From contig NZ_QOHH01000004.1 in NCBI RefSeq assembly GCF_003319105.1, positions 240,061 to 304,060 on the forward strand: a stretch of 64,000 nucleotides of DNA, written 5' to 3'. The notes under the pieces were generated by a model. The model worked only from the letters and a program-made list of their open reading frames with translations, was not told where the DNA came from and searched no databases. The stretch's first letter is position 1; every line of letters starts with the position of its first letter. Both the position numbers and the translations under genes were made by a program. Shown piece by piece: positions 52,518 to 60,590 of the stretch. This DNA comes from Blastococcus sp. TF02-09 (GTDB taxonomy: Bacteria; Actinomycetota; Actinomycetes; Mycobacteriales; Geodermatophilaceae).

Positions 52518-52756
52518 GGGGACGCTCCTGGGCACGTGGCGCTGGTTGTCTGGAGCCGCCCATACCCGTCGCCCACCCGGGCAAGCGGCAGGCCCGGCCC
52601 GGCTCGTCAGCCGCCCGGCCTGCGCCTGCGTCTACGCCTCCCGTCCTTCGACTCCGGCGCGTCAGCGTGTACCGATGGCTACCAGTTGCCAGTGCGGGTA
52701 GTAAGCCTCGACCCGTCCGGCATCCGGTGGCCGGTCAGTGAGCGAGGAGGACTTCC

Positions 52757-53761
52757 ATGCCTGCTGTCACCGTCGAGGACATCACCGTCCTGCCGCGCAT
52801 CCCGGTGCCCGACCCGGCGCTCGCTCGGCAGCGCGCTCCGCGCAGCGTTACGACGGCGCCCCGGGGGTTCGAGGGCGAGGGCTTTCCGGTGCGGCGCGCG
52901 TTCGGGGGAGTTGACCTGGCCGATCTGGACCCGTTCATCCACCTGGACCAGATGGGCGAGGTCGACTACGGGCCCGGCGAACCGAAGGGCACGCCCTGGC
53001 ATCCGCACCGGGGGTTCGAGACGGTCACCTACATGCTGGACGGCGTCCTTCAGCACAACGACTCGCTGGGTGGTGGCGGGGTCATCTCCGACGGTGACAC
53101 GCAGTGGATGACCGCCGGTCAGGGAATCCTGCACATCGAGACGCCGCCGGAGGAAATGGTCGCCAGCGGGGGCTGTTTCCACGGGCTGCAGCTGTGGGTG
53201 AACCTCCCGAAGGCGCAGAAGTGGATCGACCCCCGCTACCAGGATCTGGCCGGGGATCAGGTGCGGCTGCTGGCCTCCGACGACGGCGGCGCGCTGGTTC
53301 GGGTGATCGCTGGGAACCTGGCCGGATTGCGCGGGCCCGGCCAGACCTACACCCCGATGACGATGGTGCACGCGACGGTGAGCCCGGGGGCACGCATGGT
53401 GCTGCCCTGGGAGCAACACTTCAATGCGCTGGTCTACGTGCTCGCCGGCCGCGGCACGGTCGGCGCCGAGCGACGCCCGCTGCAGATGGGGCAGCTCGCC
53501 GTCCTCGGCGACGGGGACGCGATCACCGTCGCCGCCGATGCGACGCAGGATGGCCGGACGCAGAACATGGAGGTGCTGCTGCTCGGTGGCCGGCCCATTC
53601 GCGAGCCGGTCGCGTGGGCGGGGCCGTTCGTGATGAACACCGAGGCCGAGGTGCGGCAGGCATTCGAGGACTTTCAGGCCGGCCGGCTCGGGCAGATCCC
53701 CGCCGTCCACAACGCCCCGACCGACCTGCTGGTCACCGAGACCGACTCGCCGCTGGACTGA
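52757..53761 (+). CDS. Pirin-family protein
   Basis: The product is 334 aa, with GGAGGAC just before the ATG. The pirin metal-site pattern WHPHRGFETVTYMLDGVLQH and MTAGQGILHIETPP is present. The second cupin has LPWEQHFNALVYVLAGRG, and the protein ends with the family-typical GGRPIREPVAWAGPFVMNT. It is distinct from the pirin at 43790. The next gene overlaps its stop by one base. Confidence 0.9.
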   Translation: MPAVTVEDITVLPRIPVPDPALARQRAPRSVTTAPRGFEGEGFPVRRAFGGVDLADLDPFIHLDQMGEVDYGPGEPKGTPWHPHRGFETVTYMLDGVLQHNDSLGGGGVISDGDTQWMTAGQGILHIETPPEEMVASGGCFHGLQLWVNLPKAQKWIDPRYQDLAGDQVRLLASDDGGALVRVIAGNLAGLRGPGQTYTPMTMVHATVSPGARMVLPWEQHFNALVYVLAGRGTVGAERRPLQMGQLAVLGDGDAITVAADATQDGRTQNMEVLLLGGRPIREPVAWAGPFVMNTEAEVRQAFEDFQAGRLGQIPAVHNAPTDLLVTETDSPLD

Positions 53762-54090
53762 TGAGCAGCCGGTCGGAGGCGACGGCCCGTCGCCGGGTGG
53801 TCGACAACCCGGAGCGGCAGCGGTACGAGATGTTCACCGACGGCGAGCTCGCCGGGTTCGCCGCATACCAGCGGACCGACGAGCTGATCGTCTTCACCCA
53901 CACCGAGATCGAGCCACGCTTCGAGGGGCAGGGGCTGGGCGGGGAGCTGGTCGGCGCGGCGCTGGACGACGTCCGCTCTCAGCGACGGCCGGTGCTGCCG
54001 CTGTGCCCGTTCGTCCAGCGGTGGATGGACCGCAACCCGGAGTACCACGACCTCGACTACCGCCGACCCGAGAGCCGGGTGACCGACTGA
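53761..54090 (+). CDS. GCN5-like (COG2388) N-acetyltransferase
   Basis: The 109-residue product overlaps the pirin stop by one base, so it is coupled to it. It has the short acetyltransferase pattern: YEMFTDGELAGFAAY, THTEIEPRFEGQGLGGELVG (acetyl-CoA loop) and LPLCPFVQRWMDRNPEYHDL at the end. Such small proteins acetylate unknown substrates. Confidence 0.86.
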   Translation: MSSRSEATARRRVVDNPERQRYEMFTDGELAGFAAYQRTDELIVFTHTEIEPRFEGQGLGGELVGAALDDVRSQRRPVLPLCPFVQRWMDRNPEYHDLDYRRPESRVTD

Positions 54091-54211
54091 CCATCGTTTC
54101 CAAGGCGAGCGTCGGCACAGGGCCCGAGTACCGATCACGGGACGTGGACGCAGCCGGCATCGCCCGTCGGCTTCGGTCGCGGTCGGGCTCCGAGGGCGGC
54201 AGACTCGGCGG

Positions 54212-55183
54212 ATGCGTGCGGAGACCGACGGTGGGACGACCGATCCAGCGGGGAAACGGTCCGGTCGATGGCCGCGGTTGCGGGTTGCGGACTGGATCGA
54301 CACCCGCGACACCCTGCACCTGTGGTTGCAGATCGTCGGGAAGGTCCGGATGGCCCATGCGCCGATGCTCAACCACTGGTGGCAGACCACGCTGTACGTC
54401 AGCCCGCGAGGCCTGACCACCTCGGCCGTGCCGTACGCCGACGGCAGCTTCGACATCGAGTTCGACTTCATCGAGCATCTGCTGCGCATCCGGCACAGCG
54501 ACGGCCGGCAACGAACCGTGGCCCTCGAGCCCAAGTCCGTTGCCGAGTTCTACGGCCAGACCATGGCGGCACTGGACGAGCTGGACATCGAGACGCCCAT
54601 CCACGCCAGCCCCAACGAGGTGCAGGAGGCCATTCCCTTCGCTGAGGACCACGTCCACGCCTCCTACGACCGCGCGGCCGCCCATTCGTTCTGGCGGCAG
54701 CTGCTGCAGGCCGACCGCGTGCTGGAGGAGTTCCGGTCCCACTTCGTCGGCAAGGTCAGCCCGGTGCACTTCTTCTGGGGCGCGATGGACCTGGCCTGCA
54801 CGCGGTTCTCCGGCCGGCCGGCCCCACCGCATCCGGGTGGCGCGCCCAACTGCCCGGACTGGGTCATGGTCGAGGGCTACTCCGGCGAGCTGTCCAGCGC
54901 CGGCTTCTGGCCCGGCGGGGGTGAGGAGGGTGCGTTCTACGCCTACGCCTATCCGGAGCCGGCCGGCTTCGCCGAGCAACCGGGGCTCCCGGAAGGCGCC
55001 TTCTACAGCCACGAGCTGAGCGAGTACCTGCTGCCCTACGAGGTGGTCGCCGAGGCAGCCGATCCGGACGCGACGCTGACCGAGTTCCTGCAGGCGACCT
55101 ACGAGGCGGCCGCCGTGCACGGGCGCTGGGATCGTGCGGCGCTGGAGGACGACCCGAGTCGGTTAGACCACCTCAAGCAGTAG
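54212..55183 (+). CDS. DUF5996-family protein
   Basis: The 323-residue product shows the family features: DTLHLWLQIVGKVRMAHAP, NHWWQTTLYVSPRGL, SFWRQLLQADRVLEEF and HFFWGAMDLACTRFSGRPAP, ending with a Tyr-rich FYAYAYPEP region. Function is not known. It is probably soluble. It lies alone, ending 15 bp before the chimeric scar at 55199. Confidence 0.83.
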   Translation: MRAETDGGTTDPAGKRSGRWPRLRVADWIDTRDTLHLWLQIVGKVRMAHAPMLNHWWQTTLYVSPRGLTTSAVPYADGSFDIEFDFIEHLLRIRHSDGRQRTVALEPKSVAEFYGQTMAALDELDIETPIHASPNEVQEAIPFAEDHVHASYDRAAAHSFWRQLLQADRVLEEFRSHFVGKVSPVHFFWGAMDLACTRFSGRPAPPHPGGAPNCPDWVMVEGYSGELSSAGFWPGGGEEGAFYAYAYPEPAGFAEQPGLPEGAFYSHELSEYLLPYEVVAEAADPDATLTEFLQATYEAAAVHGRWDRAALEDDPSRLDHLKQ

Positions 55184-55198
55184 GTGGCGCCGGTGCGA

Positions 55199-55352
55199 GC
55201 CGCACTCGCCCGGCGGTGCGACGTCGACCTTGGACAAGTCCTCGCAGACAACCTCCACAAGATCGAAGAGCGGTATGTCCGGCCGCCGGCACCACCGCCG
55301 CACGTCCCTGTCCTTCAATCTTCGCCTGATCGGCCGCGCAGACGCACCGACC
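55199..55352. repeat. Chimeric scar: fragments of the MazG-kinase and PtuA-like genes
   Basis: Bases 55199-55307 match 30791-30899 (MazG domain) with only three mismatches. Bases 55306-55352 match 40154-40200 (start of the ATPase core) with three mismatches. The two source sites are 9.3 kb apart. They meet here at a short shared GTCC/CCTGTCC sequence. No gene is intact. It looks like what remains of a related cassette after deletion. Confidence 0.85.
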
Positions 55353-55823
55353 GGTGGCCCGGCGCCCGAACCCGTCTGGCTGGGCGGCGGGGCCATCGTG
55401 GCGCCCGGGTGACCATCGGGGAGAACTCTGTCGTTGACGCCGGCCGACGGCCGGAGGGCTGTGCTATCTAGGTTTCATCTGAGGACGAGCAGCATGGGTG
55501 CGCCTCCAAACCAGTCGGACGCAGCTCACAACCTGCCCAATCCCTACGCGCAGCGGAGCGAATGCACCATGGGCTCGCGCGTGGCGAGCGACGCACTTCC
55601 GGCCGCGGCATTGGACAACCCTTACCGGTCGAACAGTCTCGGCCGGGCCCTCGCGGACGCTGGTGGACCAACCCTGCGCGTCGCGCCAGACGCTTATCCG
55701 TTGTCCACGTCGACGACGTTCCGTATCATCGGAAGCGGTCGAGTCGCCGGCCGATGAACGACACCCCCCACGTGGGATACGGCAGCTTCTGCCAATTCGT
55801 GCCGGTCAAGGCGAGGAGACTCA

Positions 55824-56171
55824 GTGTCGATGTCCGGGTGCCTTCCGATTGTCGAACTTATTCCGTTCACCGTCCGGCTCGATCTCGCCGGTGGACGACT
55901 TGAGGTCGACGGGCGGCTGGACTACCGCACCGCTCATCTGGTCCATGACGCGATTTCGGCGTTGGTGCATACGCACAACGAGAGATGGGTGATCGACGTT
56001 AGTCGAAGTGCTGGAAGCGACACTGCCTGCCTGCGCCTACTCGGCGTCGCCTATCGCCGCGCGGTACGCCACGGACGGCAGATCACGCTGATTGGCGCCT
56101 CACCATCGCTGCAGCAGGCGCTGAGCCGGTTACGCCTCAATCATCACCTCACCTCCTCGGAGGTGAGCTGA
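55824..56171 (+). CDS. STAS-domain protein (anti-sigma-factor antagonist-like)
   Basis: The 115-residue product starts at GTG 55824, with GAGGAG about 5 bp upstream. The pattern is STAS-like: GGRLEVDGRLDYRTAHLVHD, RWVIDVSRSAGSDTACLRLL with the Asp-x-Ser region where the regulatory Ser lies, and GRQITLIGASPSLQQAL. It may act in a stress or partner-switch pathway, but no anti-sigma kinase is adjacent. The 470 bp upstream hold only the scar and an unsupported short frame. Confidence 0.65.
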   Translation: MSMSGCLPIVELIPFTVRLDLAGGRLEVDGRLDYRTAHLVHDAISALVHTHNERWVIDVSRSAGSDTACLRLLGVAYRRAVRHGRQITLIGASPSLQQALSRLRLNHHLTSSEVS

Positions 56172-56229
56172 CCGCTGTGCTCGGCGGGCAGACTCGTGGT
56201 CCCGGCTTGCCCACGGTCCCTCGCCGAAC

Positions 56230-56786
56230 CCTGCCCGTCCGACCGCTTCTTGACGTTGGCAACAGGGGCATGGCCGCAGCAGGCGCTGCGCGGTGTTTCG
56301 GGCACCGGTTCGACCTGGAGAACGGCGCCGGGTATCCCATCTACTTGCACGCGAAGGTCACTGCGTGGGAAGCGCCAATCTCAACCGATGGTTGTGGACC
56401 TACGACTTCGAAACTGACCGCCGCGATCCTCGATGAGCAGCCGGACGTGCGGAGCCGGTCGATCCGGGTTGGGTGGGGAAGGTGCCCACATGTTCGCCCG
56501 CCAGTTGCGCCTGGGCCTGATGCGCGAGTACCTAGGGCGAGCCGAGGGGGGGCGACGCCGACCTGCTAGACCCGGACGGCGCGGCGCACGAGTTCTGACG
56601 ATCGGCCGACCAACTCGAGGACTGGTACGGCGCAGGGTGCGTCGGCCCACGTCCAGTTGGGCAGTTGCAAAGTCATCCCGCGCATGCCGGCGGGAGATGC
56701 GCCGGCGGCTGATCAGGCCGATCTACGACCTGGCCTACGACCCTGACGGCCTGCGACTGCGCATGCGACCGAGTCGCGCCTTCTGA
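56230..56786 (+). pseudogene. Decayed phospholipase D-family protein (C-terminal part)
   Basis: Pieces in three frames, in order: FDLENGAGYPIYLHAKV (HxK motif region), then VGSANLNRWLWTYDFE, then LTAAILDEQPD, FARQLRLGLMREYLGRA, and finally IRPIYDLAYDPDGLRLR to the stop at 56784-56786. Together they match the second half of actinobacterial phospholipase D-like enzymes with at least three frameshifts. The first half is missing. Confidence 0.75.
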
Positions 56787-56833
56787 TCGCCGGGCAACGC
56801 GGCCGGCAGGATCGCCAGTCTGCGGCTGGTCCT

Positions 56834-57880
56834 CTACCCGCCGGTGGTCTGCCTGGGAGCGTCGGTGCGGTGGGTCTCGGTGGTGCTGCCGGGCTCGCGA
56901 GGGGGCCCGTATCCCACTGACGTGCCGTCGGTGATCTCGACCTCGTCCTCCCACGGCACCTGGTAGCGCCCCGCGGCCAGGTCCGTCATGTAGGTGTACG
57001 GGCAGTCGGTCGCGCCACCGCGCACGGCGACGTAGCCTCGGTGGCCGAGCTGGTAGATGTTGTTTTCCACGCCCCAGCCGCGGCGGGCTTCGTCGGCGCG
57101 CGCCGGAACGACTTCGCCGGTGACGATCCGGTCTGGAGAGTTGTCGCCCTGCTCTAGGACGGTGCCGTCGACATCGCAGATCATTGCCTCGCCGATGGAC
57201 CAGATCCCTGTCGCGTCAGCTCCGGTCAGCGCGACGGACGCGGTGTACGCGAGATTGGTGAATGCGTTCACCTGGTTGGTAATCCGCCACGAATGGCGGA
57301 TCGGATCGGTGTAACCCGCGGTGCGCAAAATAACATTGGCACCCTTGTACGCCGCCTCACGCGCCATTTCCGGCAGGTTCCCGTCATGGCAAATAATCAG
57401 AGCCAGCGTCGACCCCGCCGGCCCGGCGCACACCGGGATGCCGACGTCTCCGGGCTCCCACGGTTCTAGAGGAACCATCGGATGCATCTTGCGGTAGTAC
57501 AAGACGATCTCCCCGTCGGCGTCGACGATGATCCCACTGTTGTAGGGCGCGCCGTCGGGGTTGCGCTCCATCAGGGAGAAGCACCCCCAGACCGAGCTGT
57601 CCGTGCACGCTCCGCGCAGCACTTCGACCTCGGGTCCGTCGAGGTCGCACAGCAGATCGTCTCGGAGCCAGCTTTTTGGGTTGAGCCCGTGGAGGCCGTA
57701 CTCGGGGAAAACGAGCAGATCGAGGGTCGGCATGCCGGCCTTGGCGCCAGTCACCATTCCGGCGATCTTCTCGGCGGCGGCCTTCAAATCGGCCGGCTCA
57801 TTGACGATCGGCACCTGCTGCTGTACCAGTCCCAGCACCATCGCGCCGGGGGAGGGGTTCAGGCCACCCAGACCGGTCAT
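56834..57880 (-). CDS. amiF: Formamidase (nitrilase superfamily)
   Basis: The 348-residue product hydrolyses formamide to formate and ammonia in family members. The catalytic triad positions are clear: Glu in FPEYGLHG, Lys in YYRKMHPMVPLEPWEPGD and Cys in LIICHDGNLPEMARE. ERNPDGAPYNSG, TAGYTDPIRHSWR, WGVENNIYQLGHRGYVAVRG and DCPYTYMTDLAAGRY are characteristic of AmiF and close aliphatic amidases. Length is normal. It lies 13 bp downstream of the PepSY gene on the same strand. Confidence 0.9.
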   Translation of the reverse strand: MTGLGGLNPSPGAMVLGLVQQQVPIVNEPADLKAAAEKIAGMVTGAKAGMPTLDLLVFPEYGLHGLNPKSWLRDDLLCDLDGPEVEVLRGACTDSSVWGCFSLMERNPDGAPYNSGIIVDADGEIVLYYRKMHPMVPLEPWEPGDVGIPVCAGPAGSTLALIICHDGNLPEMAREAAYKGANVILRTAGYTDPIRHSWRITNQVNAFTNLAYTASVALTGADATGIWSIGEAMICDVDGTVLEQGDNSPDRIVTGEVVPARADEARRGWGVENNIYQLGHRGYVAVRGGATDCPYTYMTDLAAGRYQVPWEDEVEITDGTSVGYGPPREPGSTTETHRTDAPRQTTGG

Positions 57881-57893
57881 GCCTCGTCGCCCC

Positions 57894-58598
57894 TCAGTCC
57901 TCGTCGACGTTGTTCTGCAGGACTTCGCCCGAGGCTGCGTCGATCGTCACCTCGTGCTTGGTGTTGTTCGCCTCGACGAGATCCGCCTCCCACACCGTCC
58001 GGCCGGCCTCGGAGTCGAGGTCGAGTTCGGTGATCTGCGCGCCGGGGACTGTGGTGCGCATGATCTCGGCGGCGGCCCGGTAGTCCAGTTCGGCTGCGGC
58101 GACCCGATCGCGATGCTTCGCCTTGTCCGCGTCGCTGTCGGTCTCTGCGGTGGGGCCATCAACGACGTCACCAGTTTCCGCGTCGACGTCCACCTGCTGC
58201 TCGGTGCCGTCGCTCGTGACGACCTGCACCTCCCAGATGGTGCCGCCCCGCTCCGTCTCGATCGTGGTCACCGTGCTGTCCGGAACGGCCTGCAGCGCCG
58301 CGGCACCGGCGTCCTCCAGGCTGACCGAGGGGCCACCGGCCGCCGAGGAAGACGAGGACGGAGAGTTCGACGACGTTGCGCTGCCGGAGGCCGTGGTGGA
58401 CGGTGCCGACGAGTTGGTCGAACTCGACGACTCCGACTGCCCGGCAGAATCCGTCGTCGACGAGTCATCGCCGCAACCGGCCGCGGTCAGCGCGATGATC
58501 GCCGCCACCGGTAGAACGACCCGATTCGCGTGCCTCGGCCGGTGGTGGAGTATGCCGCGGCGGTGGGAGAGCGGTGTTTGGGAACGAGACGAGAGCAT
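57894..58598 (-). CDS. PepSY-domain lipoprotein
   Basis: The product is 234 aa from ATG 58598. The signal sequence ends in a lipobox (ALTAAGC), followed by a Ser/Thr-rich linker (about 45-95) and two PepSY repeats: EDAGAAALQAVPDSTVTTIE to VDVDAETGDVVDG, and RAAAEIMRTTVPGAQITELD to VTIDAASGEVL. PepSY proteins bind or inhibit exported enzymes and peptides. It is divergent from the hemerythrin gene with a 231-bp shared control region. Confidence 0.85.
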   Translation of the reverse strand: MLSSRSQTPLSHRRGILHHRPRHANRVVLPVAAIIALTAAGCGDDSSTTDSAGQSESSSSTNSSAPSTTASGSATSSNSPSSSSSAAGGPSVSLEDAGAAALQAVPDSTVTTIETERGGTIWEVQVVTSDGTEQQVDVDAETGDVVDGPTAETDSDADKAKHRDRVAAAELDYRAAAEIMRTTVPGAQITELDLDSEAGRTVWEADLVEANNTKHEVTIDAASGEVLQNNVDED

Positions 58599-58829
58599 GG
58601 CGATGCACCTGTCTTTCCAGAGGTCGGAACAGGAGTACGGGATACCCTCACCGCTTCGGCAGCACACTCGGTCGACGGCTCGGCGTGTCAGCTCTCGTCG
58701 TCCCATGCGGGCGTCGATGCGTTCCGGGGGCTTCGAGGCGTCCCCGGCGTACTGCGTCCGGCGGGCCCGTTCCGGATGGAGAACTTGATCAGGGCGCGGG
58801 GGCTCGCCGGGACGAGCATTCTTGAGGGC

Positions 58830-59339
58830 ATGGACATCACCGAAGTGATCTTGGAGCAGCACCACCAGCAGCGGCGGATGTTTGCGGTCCTCGATGAGAT
58901 GCCGCGTGACGACACCACTGCCCTCGCCGCGGTGTGGGCACGTCTGGCGGTGCTCCTCGGGGTCCATGCCGAGGCGGAGGAGCGGTTCTTCTACCCGCGC
59001 CTGCTGCGGCTGGGGAAAGGCACACCGGACGGCGATGTCCACGATGAGGTCGAGGAAGCGGTCAAGGACCACAACGACATCCGCGACGCGGTCCGGGCCG
59101 CCGATGCGCACGAGGTGGGCAGCGACGCCTGGTGGACAGCGGTGTGGGAGGCACGCAAAGCCAACGACGACCACATGGGCGGAGAGGAACGCGACGATCT
59201 TCTTGACTTCCGTCGTCACGCTGACCTGCAGACCCGTCACGACATCGCCGTGCAGTTCCTGACCTACGAGTCTCAGCATTACGCGGGCATTCCTATCCGG
59301 GACAAGGACCCCGAGCGGTACATCAGCGACAACACCTGA
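58830..59339 (+). CDS. Hemerythrin HHE-domain protein
   Basis: The product is 169 aa from ATG 58830 (MDITEVILEQHH). Iron-ligand motifs of a hemerythrin-like four-helix bundle are present: EQHHQQRR, GVHAEAEERFFYPRL, VKDHNDIRDAVR and NDDHMGGEERDDL. Such proteins bind oxygen, NO or iron and help in stress response. The region before the start has no good ribosome site, so an earlier in-frame start is possible. Confidence 0.87.
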   Translation: MDITEVILEQHHQQRRMFAVLDEMPRDDTTALAAVWARLAVLLGVHAEAEERFFYPRLLRLGKGTPDGDVHDEVEEAVKDHNDIRDAVRAADAHEVGSDAWWTAVWEARKANDDHMGGEERDDLLDFRRHADLQTRHDIAVQFLTYESQHYAGIPIRDKDPERYISDNT

Positions 59340-59425
59340 ACTGTTACCTCGGCGCGCGGATCCGCCGGTTAGTCGGCGCATCTCGTGTGGACCCGCGTCG
59401 CTCTGGCGGGCGACGACTGCGGGCC

Positions 59426-59431
59426 TACGCT
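59426..59431 (+). promoter_or_regulatory. Putative -10 box of a leaderless transcript
   Basis: TACGCT lies 6 bp before the GTG at 59438. In actinobacteria this spacing puts the transcription start on the first base of the start codon. I see no matching -35 box. Confidence 0.4.
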
Positions 59432-59437
59432 GACTGT

Positions 59438-60577
59438 GTGACGGCGGCGCGTGACAGCAGCCCCTATCCGCGCTGGCTCGATCGCGGCGCCGGCCTGGCT
59501 GCCCGGTTCCTGGTGATCCTCATCGCGGTTGCCGCAGTGCTGTGGCTGGCCCTTCAGGTGACGGTCGTCAGCACCGCCGTGGTGCTGGGCTTCGCGGTGG
59601 TGTCGATGCTGTGGCCGGTTGCCCGTTGGCTTCGCGAGCACCGGGTGCCGCCGGTGCTGGCCGCCATCATCAGTGTGTCCCTGCTTCTCGGCGCGTTCGT
59701 TCTTCTGCTCTGGTTCGTGGTCTCCCAGATCGTCGCCAACATCCCGGGACTGGTGGCAGCGGGTAGGTCATTGGTGGACTCGCTCACCGACTGGGCAGCC
59801 GACTTGCCGGTGACCGACGACTCTCCGCTGGCTCGTCAGGTCCTTGCGGAGCTGGAGGCCTCGGTCGGCGGGCTTCTCAACGGCGTCGGTTCCGGGCTCC
59901 TCACCGGCCTGGACGCTCTCAGCAGCCTTGCCACGGTGCTCGCCATCGCCTTCTTCTTCGCCATCTTCGCGCTCACCGGCGGTGACGAGTTATGGCGGCA
60001 ATTCCGTGGTCTGCTTCCTGAGGACAACCGACAGCCTGCCACCGATGCCTTCCGGGCGGTCATGGCCACGACCGGCGGGTGGTTTTACGCCTCCACGCTC
60101 ACCGGCCTGATCGACGGCATCTTCATCGGTGGCGGGCTGCTCGTGCTGGGAGTGCCCCTGGCGGTTCCCATTGGCGCGCTGACCTTCGTCCTTGGGTACA
60201 TCCCCATGATCGGCGCCACCCTCGCCGGCGTCGCCGCCGTGGGCGTCTCTTTCGTCGCCGGGGGTTGGAGTACCGCCCTGTGGGCGCTGGTCATCGTGCT
60301 CGCAGTCCAGCAGATCGAGGGCAACGTGTTGTCCCCGCTGCTCTTGTCCCGGGCGGTCAACTTCTCGCCGCTGGTGACGCTGCTGCTGACAACCACAGCG
60401 GGGCTCGCGTTCGGCATCGTGGGCTTGTTCCTCGCCGTCCCCGTGGTCGGCGCCATCGTGGCGGCGACCATTACCTACAGCCGGAGCACCCGCGACAACC
60501 TGCCCCACCCGCCAGCACTCGATCGCCACTTTCCAGCCGGCTCGACCGCCGCGCCACCTGTAGAACCAGCACCCTGA
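59438..60577 (+). CDS. AI-2E-family transporter
   Basis: The product is 379 aa from GTG 59438 (VTAARDSSPYPRW); a longer frame begins at 59387, but the -10-like box suggests the later, leaderless start. It has eight membrane helices in the family arrangement: two N-terminal pairs, a soluble helical segment (about 95-150), then the C-terminal block with VLGYIPMIGATLAGVAAVGV and VQQIEGNVLSPLLLSRAVN, the family hallmark. The substrate is unknown; members move AI-2 or small ions. Confidence 0.86.
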   Translation: MTAARDSSPYPRWLDRGAGLAARFLVILIAVAAVLWLALQVTVVSTAVVLGFAVVSMLWPVARWLREHRVPPVLAAIISVSLLLGAFVLLLWFVVSQIVANIPGLVAAGRSLVDSLTDWAADLPVTDDSPLARQVLAELEASVGGLLNGVGSGLLTGLDALSSLATVLAIAFFFAIFALTGGDELWRQFRGLLPEDNRQPATDAFRAVMATTGGWFYASTLTGLIDGIFIGGGLLVLGVPLAVPIGALTFVLGYIPMIGATLAGVAAVGVSFVAGGWSTALWALVIVLAVQQIEGNVLSPLLLSRAVNFSPLVTLLLTTTAGLAFGIVGLFLAVPVVGAIVAATITYSRSTRDNLPHPPALDRHFPAGSTAAPPVEPAP

Positions 60578-60590
60578 CTCCGCGCTTCGC

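Noticed and set aside
55434..55757. 107-codon frame between the scar and the STAS gene
   Set aside because: No ribosome site, family or structural feature; probably chance.
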